A DNA stretch of 48,718 bases from positions 1-48,718 of the forward strand of contig NZ_JANXSO010000138.1 in assembly GCF_025352645.1 (NCBI RefSeq), given 5' to 3'. The translations under genes and the position numbers were made by a program. The notes under the pieces are model-generated. The model was not told where the DNA came from. It saw only the letters and a list, made by a program, of their open reading frames with translations, and searched no databases. Shown piece by piece: positions 36,565 through 43,522 of the stretch (its first letter is position 1; every line of letters starts with the position of its first letter). This DNA is from Iodobacter sp. (GTDB lineage: Bacteria; Pseudomonadota; Gammaproteobacteria; Burkholderiales; Chitinibacteraceae).

Positions 36565-37136
36565 AACCCAAAATTGCACTGCTTTTTCTCTCAATCTTAA
36601 GCCTTATCTGTGGTTGCATAGCAGGATTACTCCGCACAACATTCATTATCAATTGCGGGGAAACTTGCCCTGACGAGCCTTTTACTTACGCTCTTTACGG
36701 AGCCATAGCGCTACCCTTTATTGGCTATTTCATATTGAGAAAAGCATGGGATAAAAAGCTACGCTTTGTATTAGTAGCCATTGGCTTATCAATAGCCATC
36801 GTACTCCCCGCTCTTTTTTGGTATGGGCACGAACTACATACGAGATACAAAGCGTTATACAAACAAACTCCCACTACCGATCTCGAATACAGTCAAATGA
36901 TAATTGCAGAAAAACCACTCCTCGCCATAAATATTGCAGAAGGCGAACGATGTGCAATGGGTTCCACTTTCTGCGAAGACACACCTCGAACAATATCGGC
37001 ACATTGTCGTAACGGTGTAGTTCAAATAACAGAAAAGTACTGGGCCTCATTCAAACGATTACCGGCAGAAGACTTACGCGGACTAATACCTGACGATAGC
37101 TATAAAGACTTCCCTAAAAACATTTGCACTAAATAA
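36561..37136 (+). CDS. membrane protein with Cys-rich periplasmic tail, unrecognised
   Basis: It has 191 residues from ATG 36561, which overlaps the previous stop (ATGA); ATG 36552 is possible. Membrane segments about 5-25, 42-58 and 67-87, then a C-terminal domain of about 95 residues with several Cys (GERCAMGSTFC, SAHCRNGV, NICTK). NCGETCPDEPF between segments 1 and 2 resembles the LCVESCPSW of the 35846 protein, so these may be distant relatives. It is placed between the two paralogues. Function unknown; possibly immunity. Confidence 0.7.
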   Translation: MKPKIALLFLSILSLICGCIAGLLRTTFIINCGETCPDEPFTYALYGAIALPFIGYFILRKAWDKKLRFVLVAIGLSIAIVLPALFWYGHELHTRYKALYKQTPTTDLEYSQMIIAEKPLLAINIAEGERCAMGSTFCEDTPRTISAHCRNGVVQITEKYWASFKRLPAEDLRGLIPDDSYKDFPKNICTK

Positions 37137-37142
37137 AACCAT

Positions 37143-37412
37143 ATGATTAAGCGCAACGTAATCACAATATTAAGCGCTCTATTAGGGGGTCTTGTAATGA
37201 CGGTTATCTGTTGGGGAGCCTTGTATCTCTATGGAACCTTGTATCTAAAAGGGCATGGAAGCCTTTTTGATACAAACCCTAGTGCAGCTAATCTATTTTT
37301 CATGACTTGGGGAGGTCTATCGATAGCATCAGGCATAGCCTGCGCATACATTACGCAACAGAAGCATAAAAAAAAAGCAAAGGAAGATATTTTTCGCGTA
37401 CGCGAAAAATGA
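37143..37412 (+). CDS. small membrane protein, tandem paralogue 2
   Basis: It has 89 residues, and aligns over its whole length with the protein at 36307 (most positions identical from residue 18 to 70). Two membrane segments, ending in a Lys-rich cytoplasmic tail. It starts six bases after the previous stop. Together they look like a duplicated immunity or accessory gene. Confidence 0.72.
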   Translation: MIKRNVITILSALLGGLVMTVICWGALYLYGTLYLKGHGSLFDTNPSAANLFFMTWGGLSIASGIACAYITQQKHKKKAKEDIFRVREK

Positions 37413-37474
37413 GCACTTGCCACTGTTTGGCTAAGATTGCCCAAATCCTCGAAAAGGTAAAATTAGCCACTTAG

Positions 37475-37792
37475 AAAACAGATAAGAATCAGGAAGGAAT
37501 CAAAAAGGAAGCAAAAGACTTTCTAAAGAAAGATTTAGCCACTGTTGAAAGAACCGTTAATTTAAAAATAAAAGTTCCTCTTTATCAATATGAATATGAT
37601 GCACTAATTGATCTAGCATTCAATGCAGGCACAGGTAATGGTTTTACTAAGCTTGCAAAAAAAGTAAATAAAGGTGACTACTCAAAAGTACCTGAATTTA
37701 TAAAAACATATAGAACCGGTGGCGGAAACAAAAAAAGAAGAGCCTCCCAAGCGAATTTATTTGGAAATGGAGAATACAATGCAAGTCATTAA
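37475..37792 (+). pseudogene. remnant of a phage-type lysozyme (GH24) effector, N-terminal part missing
   Basis: An open frame without a start codon that reads GIKKEAKDFLKKDLATVER, KVPLYQYEYDALIDLAFNAG, KVNKGDYSKVPEFIKTY, RTGGGNKKRRASQANLF: the C-terminal half of a lambdoid-type GH24 lysozyme. The N-terminal part with the catalytic glutamate and the TIGYGH block is absent; upstream is a TAG (37472-37474) and unrelated sequence. The stop at 37790-37792 overlaps the start of the next gene (37779), which is how an effector-immunity pair is joined. It is A+T-rich relative to the dcw genes. Confidence 0.8.
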
Positions 37793-38204
37793 ATATACCA
37801 TGCTTATGGTTTTATTATATGCAGGTTCAGCAATGGCATCAGAAAATATAGAATGCCTAAAACACTTAGGTGCCGGGATGTCAGATATATCCTGCTATCA
37901 CGAATTAACGGAGCAAGAAAACAGAAACAACGATGCTATTATAATAGAGGTATTAAAAACAATGCCAAAAAATAGCAAGATTAAAGATATTTTTAGAAAA
38001 AATACCAGCTCAACCAAAACTAATACAATGGAATTTTGTAATATAAAACGCTTAGCTGCAGATAGTTGGAAGAAGGAAAAATCTGACCATATGTCAGAAC
38101 ATAAATATACGGACGTTATATATTATGAATGCCTATATAAACTAACAAAGAAAACAGGCGAAAACTTAGCATCATTGATAGATGAATACAAAAAAGAAAA
38201 TTGA
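37779..38204 (+). CDS. secreted LprI/DUF1311-like protein, putative lysozyme immunity protein
   Basis: It has 141 residues from ATG 37779, with GGAG eight bases before. Signal peptide MQVIKYTMLMVLLYAGSAMA, then Cys26, Cys39 (SDISCYHELTEQENRNN), and further Cys in MEFCNIKRL and YYECLYKLT, arranged like LprI-type lysozyme inhibitors (C...C-Y...W...Y-x-x-C). It directly follows a lysozyme remnant, so it was probably its periplasmic immunity protein. A longer frame (GTG 37719) is an overlap with the remnant and is rejected. Confidence 0.68.
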   Translation: MQVIKYTMLMVLLYAGSAMASENIECLKHLGAGMSDISCYHELTEQENRNNDAIIIEVLKTMPKNSKIKDIFRKNTSSTKTNTMEFCNIKRLAADSWKKEKSDHMSEHKYTDVIYYECLYKLTKKTGENLASLIDEYKKEN

Positions 38205-38214
38205 ATATAAATAA

Positions 38215-38400
38215 AGCGGCATCATAGCTGGCTACTGGGTAACAGGCTTAGCCGTATCAACACTTTGTGGCCCTGCTGCTCCGATGTGTGCCGTTGCCGT
38301 AATTCTTGCTGGTTCATTTGCAGGTGGATATGCCGCAGGAGAAGCTATAGATTCCCTTGATGAAGAACTAGAGGAGTTTACACAATGGAAGATGAAATAA
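38215..38400 (+). pseudogene. C-terminal remnant of a glycine-rich, membrane-inserting type effector
   Basis: An open frame after TAA 38212-38214, with no start, reads SGIIAGYWVTGLAVSTLCG, PAAPMCAVAVILAGSFAGGY, AAGEAIDSLDEELEEFTQWK and stops at 38398-38400. Gly/Ala-rich hydrophobic hairpin followed by an acidic tail is typical of the C-terminus of pore-type or glycine-zipper toxins of T6SS and related systems. The tail overlaps the start of the next gene by 16 bases. The rest of the toxin is gone. Assignment is by pattern, not by a named family. Confidence 0.6.
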
Positions 38401-38741
38401 GAGAAAAAATATGGATTATAATGTCAGATGTTTTTGTTGATATAGAAATTGACTATAAATCAATAGCTGAAAATTTAAAATTAAATGCACAAGACATCAG
38501 TAACGATCAGTTAAAAATTATATTTTGCAATGAAGTTGCCCCGTATTGCGCTCCAAATATGATGGCAGTTATCCCACCTATATGGACTGGTTTTGCACCA
38601 GAATCTTTAATAAAAGGAATAAAAGAAAGCAATGAAAAATACAAAACTTCAATATACGCAATGATAAAGTTAGACATTTTTAAATTATTTAATAAATCAT
38701 ATATAAATGAAGAATGGGGGAATTTAGAAAAATATTTATAA
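38385..38741 (+). CDS. putative immunity protein, DUF7079-like
   Basis: It has 118 residues, cytoplasmic, with no signal. It contains IWIIMSDVFVDIEIDYKSIA, then NEVAPYCAPNMMAVIPPIW and TGFAPESLIKGI, which follow the pattern I associate with DUF7079 (W-x-A-L-S-x-L-F-x-D-T-E ... EVAP). It starts inside the 3' end of the toxin remnant and is therefore likely the surviving immunity gene. The codon use is strongly A+T-rich. The family name is from memory and moderately certain. Confidence 0.62.
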   Translation: MEDEIREKIWIIMSDVFVDIEIDYKSIAENLKLNAQDISNDQLKIIFCNEVAPYCAPNMMAVIPPIWTGFAPESLIKGIKESNEKYKTSIYAMIKLDIFKLFNKSYINEEWGNLEKYL

Positions 38742-38752
38742 TAAATACTGAC

Positions 38753-38788
38753 AAATGAGATTCTTAATAATTACTAAGAATCTCATTT
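38753..38788. terminator. bidirectional terminator between the immunity gene and the leftward PAAR gene
   Basis: AAATGAGATTCTTA (38753-38766), loop of eight, TAAGAATCTCATTT (38775-38788): fourteen perfect pairs, A-rich on one flank and T-rich on the other. It ends transcription from both convergent genes. Confidence 0.85.
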
Positions 38789-38795
38789 GAATATT

Positions 38796-39221
38796 TCAAA
38801 GCACAGGAGATTTGTAATGAGGAACAAGGAAGCCCTCTACATCATCACCTTCACGAAGAATAAAACGAATTCCATAATGCAAACTATCCGTAATAATATC
38901 GCCATTGCTAAGATGACTACCCACTAAAGCATGGGAAGAACCATCACCAAACGAACATGCAACACCAGCCCCAGAAATAATTGTCGCCACAGAACCATCC
39001 GGATATTCAACTACATCACCTGTCCGAGCAATTGAACAACCATTCAATAAAAAATCAAAACCGTTTTCTTTAACCACGCCCCCTCTTGCAGTTCTACTAC
39101 CAACCGTAGCACCCGAATAACAAGCCTTAATAGGAAGCGCCTCAACACGCGCCATCTCATCAAGAAGAGCCTGAATCTCAGGGCGACAATGTTCAGGAAC
39201 AAGACTCATATCTAAATCCAT
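38796..39221 (-). CDS. second PAAR-domain protein, leftward
   Basis: It has 141 residues. After a 35-residue lead (DMSLVPEHCRPEIQALLDEM) it has a PAAR-type domain: GATVGSRTARGGVVKENG, NGCSIARTGDVVEYPDGS, GAGVACSFGDGSSHALVGS, HLSNGDIITDSLHYG. No toxin domain is fused and no gene follows it in its own direction before the terminator. It may serve as an alternative spike tip, or be the remainder of a cassette like the rightward one. AAAGG precedes the ATG. Confidence 0.8.
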   Translation of the reverse strand: MDLDMSLVPEHCRPEIQALLDEMARVEALPIKACYSGATVGSRTARGGVVKENGFDFLLNGCSIARTGDVVEYPDGSVATIISGAGVACSFGDGSSHALVGSHLSNGDIITDSLHYGIRFILREGDDVEGFLVPHYKSPVL

Positions 39222-39253
39222 AAGATAACCTTTCGCAAAAAAACCAAAACAGC

Positions 39254-39283
39254 ATTCTAACGACAGCCAGAAAGATTACACAA
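39254..39283 (-). promoter_or_regulatory. possible sigma-70 promoter of the leftward PAAR gene
   Basis: On the leftward strand, TTGTGT (39283-39278), an 18-base spacer and TAGAAT (39259-39254), about 33 bases before the ATG at 39221. Good -10 match and fair -35 match. Confidence 0.5.
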
Positions 39284-39329
39284 CAGCAATTATCACATAA
39301 GAAAAAAGAAAGTAAGAGAAGATCAAAAA

Positions 39330-39362
39330 AGTATCAAAAGCCCCCCCCGATTCGGGCGGTTA
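39330..39362 (-). terminator. terminator of the exporter operon, with an eight-C tract
   Basis: Read leftward: CCGCCCGAATCGGGGGGGG then CTTTTGATACTTTTTT. The stem is CCCGA/TCGGG, extended imperfectly by the G-run. On the plus strand the G-run is eight C (39341-39348). It lies about 50 bp after the permease stop and fits the end of the leftward exporter operon. Confidence 0.55.
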
Positions 39363-39409
39363 CTTAGCATGGTTATTTGGACACCCAATTCAGGATTAAA
39401 ACACTAAGG

Positions 39410-40573
39410 CTACTGCATCACCACTCGCCGTATTTTCTGCGCGGTGTAGCTCAGGCTTGCCAGCAAAATCACGATGCAAACCAATATGGGGATCAGCACT
39501 TCTGCAAGGCTCAAGGTTTCGCCATTCAGTATTTTGATAATCAGCTGGTTTTGCGCCAAGAGCGGCGTCCAAGAAAACCATACGGGATCAGCCCCCTGTT
39601 TTAACATGCCAATCACCAAAGCCAGCGGTGCAAGTAGCATCAACATCGAGTTTCTGGCCTGCGCTTCCTTGTGGCTTTTACCATTAATCGCCACGGCGAT
39701 TTGCAGGGCGGCAATCGCTAGCGCCAGCGGGCATAGCACGGCCAAAAATACAAAAGCGTCTTTGATTGAGAATTGAAAAGCAATTTTTAATACTTCGTTT
39801 TTAATTAAAAATAGCGAGGGAAAAATACTCATCACATTAAAAAACAATACGCAAACCGTGAGCGTGCCCACCGCCGCCCATTTGCCCAGAGCAAAATGCC
39901 AGCTCGATACAGGATTCATCATTAAGGGTTCTAAAGAGCCACGCTCCCGCTCCCCTGCCGAAGTATCAATCGCCGCATACATGCCCACGCCTAATAGCGT
40001 CATGATAAACATAAAGGGCAGCATTTCTTTTAAGCCAGCACTCTGCTGATTTTGTGCGCGGCTTAAATGGCGCTCTTCTACTTTTAATACCGCCAACACT
40101 TCTGCCGATACACCGCGCAATGCCAGATTTAATCCAGCCCTTTCTTGCATAAAGCCCTGCAATAATAGTTTCACCGGCCGCACACCCATTTGGGAATCTT
40201 TATTGGCTAGATCGCTGATAATTTCTACCTTTGGTGCAATACCTTGGGCAAACTGGCTGGCAAAGTCTTTAGATAAAAACAGTACTGGCTCGGTGTATTC
40301 CTTGCTATGCAATTTTTGGGCGTAATCAGCTGAGGCAGGTTTAATTTCAAAGCCTTGGCGCTGAATATAATTCACCAGCTCCGGCGCGTATTCAGCGCCT
40401 AGTACGCGAATAAAGCGTTTCTCATTTTGCTCATCCATTCTGGAATAAGCTTCAGAGCTGATAAATAAAAAAAACGGCATGCCCATTAAAGAAGACAAAA
40501 TCACCACCAGCATCGTGCGCTTGTCTCTTAATGAATCAACCCATTCTTTTTTAAATATTTCCCAAATCATCAT
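39410..40573 (-). CDS. ABC-2 type exporter permease, NatB-like
   Basis: Membrane component of an ABC exporter; the ATPase is the leftward gene at 40746. It has 387 residues. N-terminal membrane segment about 18-38, a large extracytoplasmic domain (about 40-180), then five segments from about 185 to the end. The block AIDTSAGERERGSLEPLMMNPVSSW is typical of the NatB/YhaP group. NatA/NatB exports sodium in Bacillus; the substrate here cannot be told. Two ATGs in succession give the start. An A-family repeat separates it from the ATPase gene. Confidence 0.85.
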   Translation of the reverse strand: MMIWEIFKKEWVDSLRDKRTMLVVILSSLMGMPFFLFISSEAYSRMDEQNEKRFIRVLGAEYAPELVNYIQRQGFEIKPASADYAQKLHSKEYTEPVLFLSKDFASQFAQGIAPKVEIISDLANKDSQMGVRPVKLLLQGFMQERAGLNLALRGVSAEVLAVLKVEERHLSRAQNQQSAGLKEMLPFMFIMTLLGVGMYAAIDTSAGERERGSLEPLMMNPVSSWHFALGKWAAVGTLTVCVLFFNVMSIFPSLFLIKNEVLKIAFQFSIKDAFVFLAVLCPLALAIAALQIAVAINGKSHKEAQARNSMLMLLAPLALVIGMLKQGADPVWFSWTPLLAQNQLIIKILNGETLSLAEVLIPILVCIVILLASLSYTAQKIRRVVMQ

Positions 40574-40601
40574 GCGCTCATTTCCAGTTTATTTTGTATT
40601 T

Positions 40602-40709
40602 AAAACCCAAGTCTTAAACCACGGAGCTTGGAAGAACACGGTAAACCAACATATAGAATGATTTTATCCGTGGTACTCCGTGTTCTCTGTGATTCAAGAT
40701 TTGGGTTTT
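40602..40709. repeat. palindromic element, family A, between the exporter genes
   Basis: A 108-bp copy: left AAAACCCAAGTCTTAAACCACGG, right CCGTGGTACTCCGTGTTC and GTGATTCAAGATTTGGG, ending in TTTT. The inner arms are shorter than in other copies. It lies between the leftward ATPase and permease genes and so is transcribed with them. Confidence 0.85.
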
Positions 40710-40745
40710 GCTCGCGCACCTAAGCAGTCATCATTTTTGAATGTT

Positions 40746-41504
40746 TCACGCAAAAGCCAGTTTCACAAAGGCGTCTTCAAAATTGCTTTCTGCGGCCTGA
40801 TCTAATAGCTCGGCTACCGTTCCCTGTGCGACGGTTTCGCCACCTGCAACGATCACCACATGATCACAAAGCCGCTCTACTTCTTGCATGATATGGGTCG
40901 AGAACAGAATACATTTGCTGCCGCCAGCAGGCGATTTTAGCCATGCCAAAAATTCGCGAAGCGCTCGAGTTGCCAACACATCAAGACCATTTGTGGGCTC
41001 GTCCAGAATAATATTTTGCGGATCATGCACCAGCGCCCTTGCCAGTGCCGTTTTCATTTTCTCTCCCTGACTAAAGCCTTCGCAACGCCGCTCCATTAAG
41101 GCACGCATATCCAGCGCATCGGCCAGTGCCGTGGCTCGCGCATTGGCCTCATCATGGCTCATGCCGTGCAGCACGCCATAATAAGCAATGTTTTCACGGG
41201 CACTCAGCCTTGGGTACAAACCTCGTGCATCAGACAACACCCCCATCCGCGCTTGCGTGGCCTGCTTGCCTGCCTCCACCTGCACGCCATCAACCAGCAC
41301 CCGCCCGGAATCCGCAGGCAGCAGCGCGGCAATCATGCGCAAAGTGGTGGTCTTGCCCGCGCCATTCGCGCCCAATAAGCCCGTGACCACGCCATCTGCC
41401 GCGCGAAAATGAATATCCTTCACGGCCTGCACCACGCTTTTAGAACGACGCGGCCAAGCTGTTTCACGAACAAATTGCTTAGATAGTTGCTCGACAATAA
41501 TCAT
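40746..41504 (-). CDS. ABC exporter ATP-binding protein, NatA-like
   Basis: It has 252 residues. Walker A GLLGANGAGKTTTLRMIA, Q-loop region VLSDARGLYPRLSARENIAYYG, signature FSQGEKMKTALARAL, Walker B IILDEPTNGLD, D-loop and switch FSTHIMQEVERLCDHVV. The MGVLSDARGLYPRL block matches the NatA group. AAGG precedes the ATG. It is first of the leftward pair with the permease downstream; a repeat of 108 bp sits between them. Confidence 0.9.
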   Translation of the reverse strand: MIIVEQLSKQFVRETAWPRRSKSVVQAVKDIHFRAADGVVTGLLGANGAGKTTTLRMIAALLPADSGRVLVDGVQVEAGKQATQARMGVLSDARGLYPRLSARENIAYYGVLHGMSHDEANARATALADALDMRALMERRCEGFSQGEKMKTALARALVHDPQNIILDEPTNGLDVLATRALREFLAWLKSPAGGSKCILFSTHIMQEVERLCDHVVIVAGGETVAQGTVAELLDQAAESNFEDAFVKLAFA

Positions 41505-41526
41505 AAACTGCCTTTAAAAGACTTCT

Positions 41527-41698
41527 AAAAACCTAAATTCTGTAGACACAGAGAACACGGAGAAGGGCAAAAACGAGAAAAAACTTCGAGATAAATGAAT
41601 CCAAAACCATGCCGGATACTTGCTGCGAGTCTGGTTTTACTCCGCCTTTCTCCGTGCGCTCTGTGTTCTCATTTAGCTCTGTGTCTACAGATCTTTTT
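41527..41698. repeat. palindromic element, family A-related, longest copy
   Basis: A 172-bp inverted repeat: left CTAAATTCTGTAGACACAGAG, AACACGGAGAAGG; right CCTTTCTCCGTGCGCTCTGTG, GAGCTCTGTGTCTACAGATC. The outer 20 bases differ from other copies (TCTGTAGACACAGAG instead of CTTGAACCACAGAG), so this is a subfamily. The right end stops three bases before the stop codon of the hydrolase gene. Confidence 0.78.
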
Positions 41699-41701
41699 AA
41701 G

Positions 41702-43090
41702 CTATTTAGGCAAGACCCACACCACAGGCCTTGGGATAGGTTTTACGCAGCTTAAGTCTGTTTTTTGCGCGTCTTCCGCATTTATAAAGCGGTACACCAG
41801 ATCATCCACGCAGCTTTGCATCAGCATGCCGTGGCCGGATTTGCCCAGCACCACTTGTCTTGCCTTTGCCCCCAAGGCTTGAGCGACGTGGGCCGCGTGG
41901 GCGGGAGGCGTCACGGGATCAAGGCCGCCGCTTAATAGCAATACCGGCTGGGGGCTTTTAGGAATGGTGTAAAACGCGGCCGGAACTTCGCCGCGCGGCC
42001 AATCGGCACAGACTTTGCGATAGGTTTCAGTGCGAAAACGGCCAAAATCATCCTTCTCCACCGCCAGCGGTAAGCGCGCCGCTTCTTCCGCACACCACAC
42101 CGAATAATGCATGCCCACCGCAATATTGCCTGGGTTGGGCAATGCCGTCATACCACTCAAAGCCAAGAGTGGATTAAAGCGCCCTGCTTTGGCCTCTGTA
42201 ATGGCAAACGGCAGGCCCGAGCTATTTAACGGTGAATACAATACCGCCGATACCATGCCCAACACGGTATCGCGGCTCATGTTCACTGTTGCCTCGGTGC
42301 TTAAACGAGGATGCTTGAGTGCGGTAGATTTGGGCATACTGGCAAGTAGCTCTCGCCAGTTCTGCGCCAGCTGGGGGTAGGCTTTTTGGCAAGCTGCATC
42401 GCGGCTGCAATCGCTAAACAAGCTATCGAGTGATTTTTGTAAATCGCTACCGGACAAGGCGTAATCGGGCGGCACGATGCCATCGAGCACCACGCGCCTT
42501 AGCGCTTGCGGATACTGGCGTAAATACTCCAGCCCCACACGCGTGCCATAAGAAACCCCCAACAGATTAATCGCCGGATAGCCCTCGTTTTTGCGCACAG
42601 CTTCTAAATCCTGCACGGCAATGGCCGTGGTAAAAAAACGCAGATCGCCATAGGGAAGTTTTTGCAACTGAGCCTTGCAACTTTTAAGCGCTACAATGCC
42701 CCATTCAGCATCAGCAATCTTACTTAAATCCTGCGTTTCTGGGCACTCCAGCGGCGCGGAGCGGCCTGTGCCGCGCTGATCTACAAACACTAAATCACGG
42801 CGGCGCTGCAATTTATTGAGCGGCCCTTGTGCCCAACTGGCGACATTAATCGCGCTTTGGCCTGGGCCACCCGCCAACATAAACACAGGATCGGCGAGTT
42901 TATTACGGTCTTGCGCCTGCAAAACCATATAGTGAATCTGAATTTTTTTGCTAGAAGGATCGCGAGGATTCAGCGGGCGTTCAATTTGCCCGCATTGTAC
43001 TTCGCTAGCAAAGCCATCAATGTGGCAAGGCTTAGTTGCCGCATGGGCAGAAAAGCTGAATAAGAGGAGGGAGAGGATTAATACTTGCAT
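41702..43090 (-). CDS. secreted alpha/beta-hydrolase, prolyl/tripeptidyl aminopeptidase-like
   Basis: It has 462 residues, with signal peptide MQVLILSLLLFSFSAHA. FMLAGGPGQSAI (oxyanion region), FVDQRGTGRSAPLEC, nucleophile S180 in GVSYGTRVGLEYL, Asp391 in LLSGGLDPVTPP, His420 in GKSGHGML: a complete catalytic triad. Several Cys suit a periplasmic or secreted location. The pattern matches the tripeptidyl-peptidase/proline-iminopeptidase-like branch, so peptide hydrolysis is likely, but the substrate is unknown. The gene is upstream of the exporter pair in the same direction, separated by the repeat. Confidence 0.82.
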   Translation of the reverse strand: MQVLILSLLLFSFSAHAATKPCHIDGFASEVQCGQIERPLNPRDPSSKKIQIHYMVLQAQDRNKLADPVFMLAGGPGQSAINVASWAQGPLNKLQRRRDLVFVDQRGTGRSAPLECPETQDLSKIADAEWGIVALKSCKAQLQKLPYGDLRFFTTAIAVQDLEAVRKNEGYPAINLLGVSYGTRVGLEYLRQYPQALRRVVLDGIVPPDYALSGSDLQKSLDSLFSDCSRDAACQKAYPQLAQNWRELLASMPKSTALKHPRLSTEATVNMSRDTVLGMVSAVLYSPLNSSGLPFAITEAKAGRFNPLLALSGMTALPNPGNIAVGMHYSVWCAEEAARLPLAVEKDDFGRFRTETYRKVCADWPRGEVPAAFYTIPKSPQPVLLLSGGLDPVTPPAHAAHVAQALGAKARQVVLGKSGHGMLMQSCVDDLVYRFINAEDAQKTDLSCVKPIPRPVVWVLPK

Positions 43091-43165
43091 CGCTATCTTT
43101 GTATTAATAAGATTGACGCAAGTATAACCTAGGGCTTGCCTAAAACGTGGCGAGTGGAAATTGAA

Positions 43166-43196
43166 AAGCCCCTGATCACATAGTGATCAGGGGCTT
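43166..43196 (-). terminator. terminator after tRNA-fMet
   Basis: AAGCCCCTGATCAC, loop ATA, GTGATCAGGGGCTT: fourteen perfect pairs; leftward it is followed by TTCAATTT. It lies nine bases beyond the tRNA 3' end. Confidence 0.88.
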
Positions 43197-43204
43197 AGTA
43201 TTCT

Positions 43205-43280
43205 TGGTTGCGGGGACAGGACTCGAACCTGTGACCTTCGGGTTATGAGCCCGACGAGCTGCCAACTGCTCCACCCCGCG
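43205..43280 (-). tRNA. initiator tRNA-fMet (CAU anticodon)
   Basis: A 76-base leftward tRNA: acceptor CGCGGGG/CCCCGCA with the C1-A72 mismatch, D arm GAGC/GCTC, anticodon stem TCGGG/CCCGA with loop CTCATAA, T arm ACAGG/CCTGT with TTCGAGT, and encoded CCA. The unpaired first base together with three G-C pairs in the anticodon stem identifies the initiator, not the elongator. It stands alone between the hydrolase and the flagellar operon, with its own promoter and terminator. Confidence 0.97.
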
Positions 43281-43292
43281 ACAGAGAGGCGG

Positions 43293-43321
43293 ACTATAGC
43301 CTGTGTGGCGGCTAGCGTCAA
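43293..43321 (-). promoter_or_regulatory. promoter of tRNA-fMet
   Basis: Leftward -35 TTGACG (43321-43316), 17 bases, -10 TATAGT (43298-43293), followed by the G+C-rich discriminator CCGCC. A near-ideal sigma-70 promoter; the G+C-rich discriminator fits stringent control, as known for stable-RNA genes. Confidence 0.85.
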
Positions 43322-43400
43322 TCTTAAATACCCCCTGATTATGTCTCTTGCTCGTTTTTTGTCGTTTGTCTGAGCATATCAAGGTTAATAGAGTTAACTC

Positions 43401-43428
43401 GTAGGGGCGCTGCTTGCTGCGCCCCTAC
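43401..43428. repeat. REP-like palindrome (GTAGGGGCGC arms)
   Basis: GTAGGGGCGC and GCGCCCCTAC around TGCTTGCT. Belongs to the same style as the palindromes at 10594 and 43503; two such copies lie within 120 bp in the gap between motB and the tRNA promoter. Confidence 0.7.
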
Positions 43429-43502
43429 AGTATATTGCCCTACATGCAATAGATGGCTTTGTTTGAGAAAGAGACATAATTAGGAAATACCTTAAAGAAG
43501 GT

Positions 43503-43522
43503 ACGGCTTGCCGTGCCCCTAC
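43503..43522. repeat. REP-like palindrome at the motB stop
   Basis: ACGGCTTGCCGTGCCCCTAC: ACGGC/GCCGT pair closely, and the sequence matches the copy at 10594-10618 read in the opposite direction. It overlaps the last codons of motB. Confidence 0.55.

Noticed and set aside
39341-39348. Eight-C tract as a phase-variation switch
   Set aside because: It lies in a noncoding gap within a hairpin that fits a terminator, not within a coding frame or between promoter elements.
40479-40661. Rightward open frame across the permease start and the family-A repeat
   Set aside because: Antisense to the NatB-like gene and then within the palindrome; no coding character.
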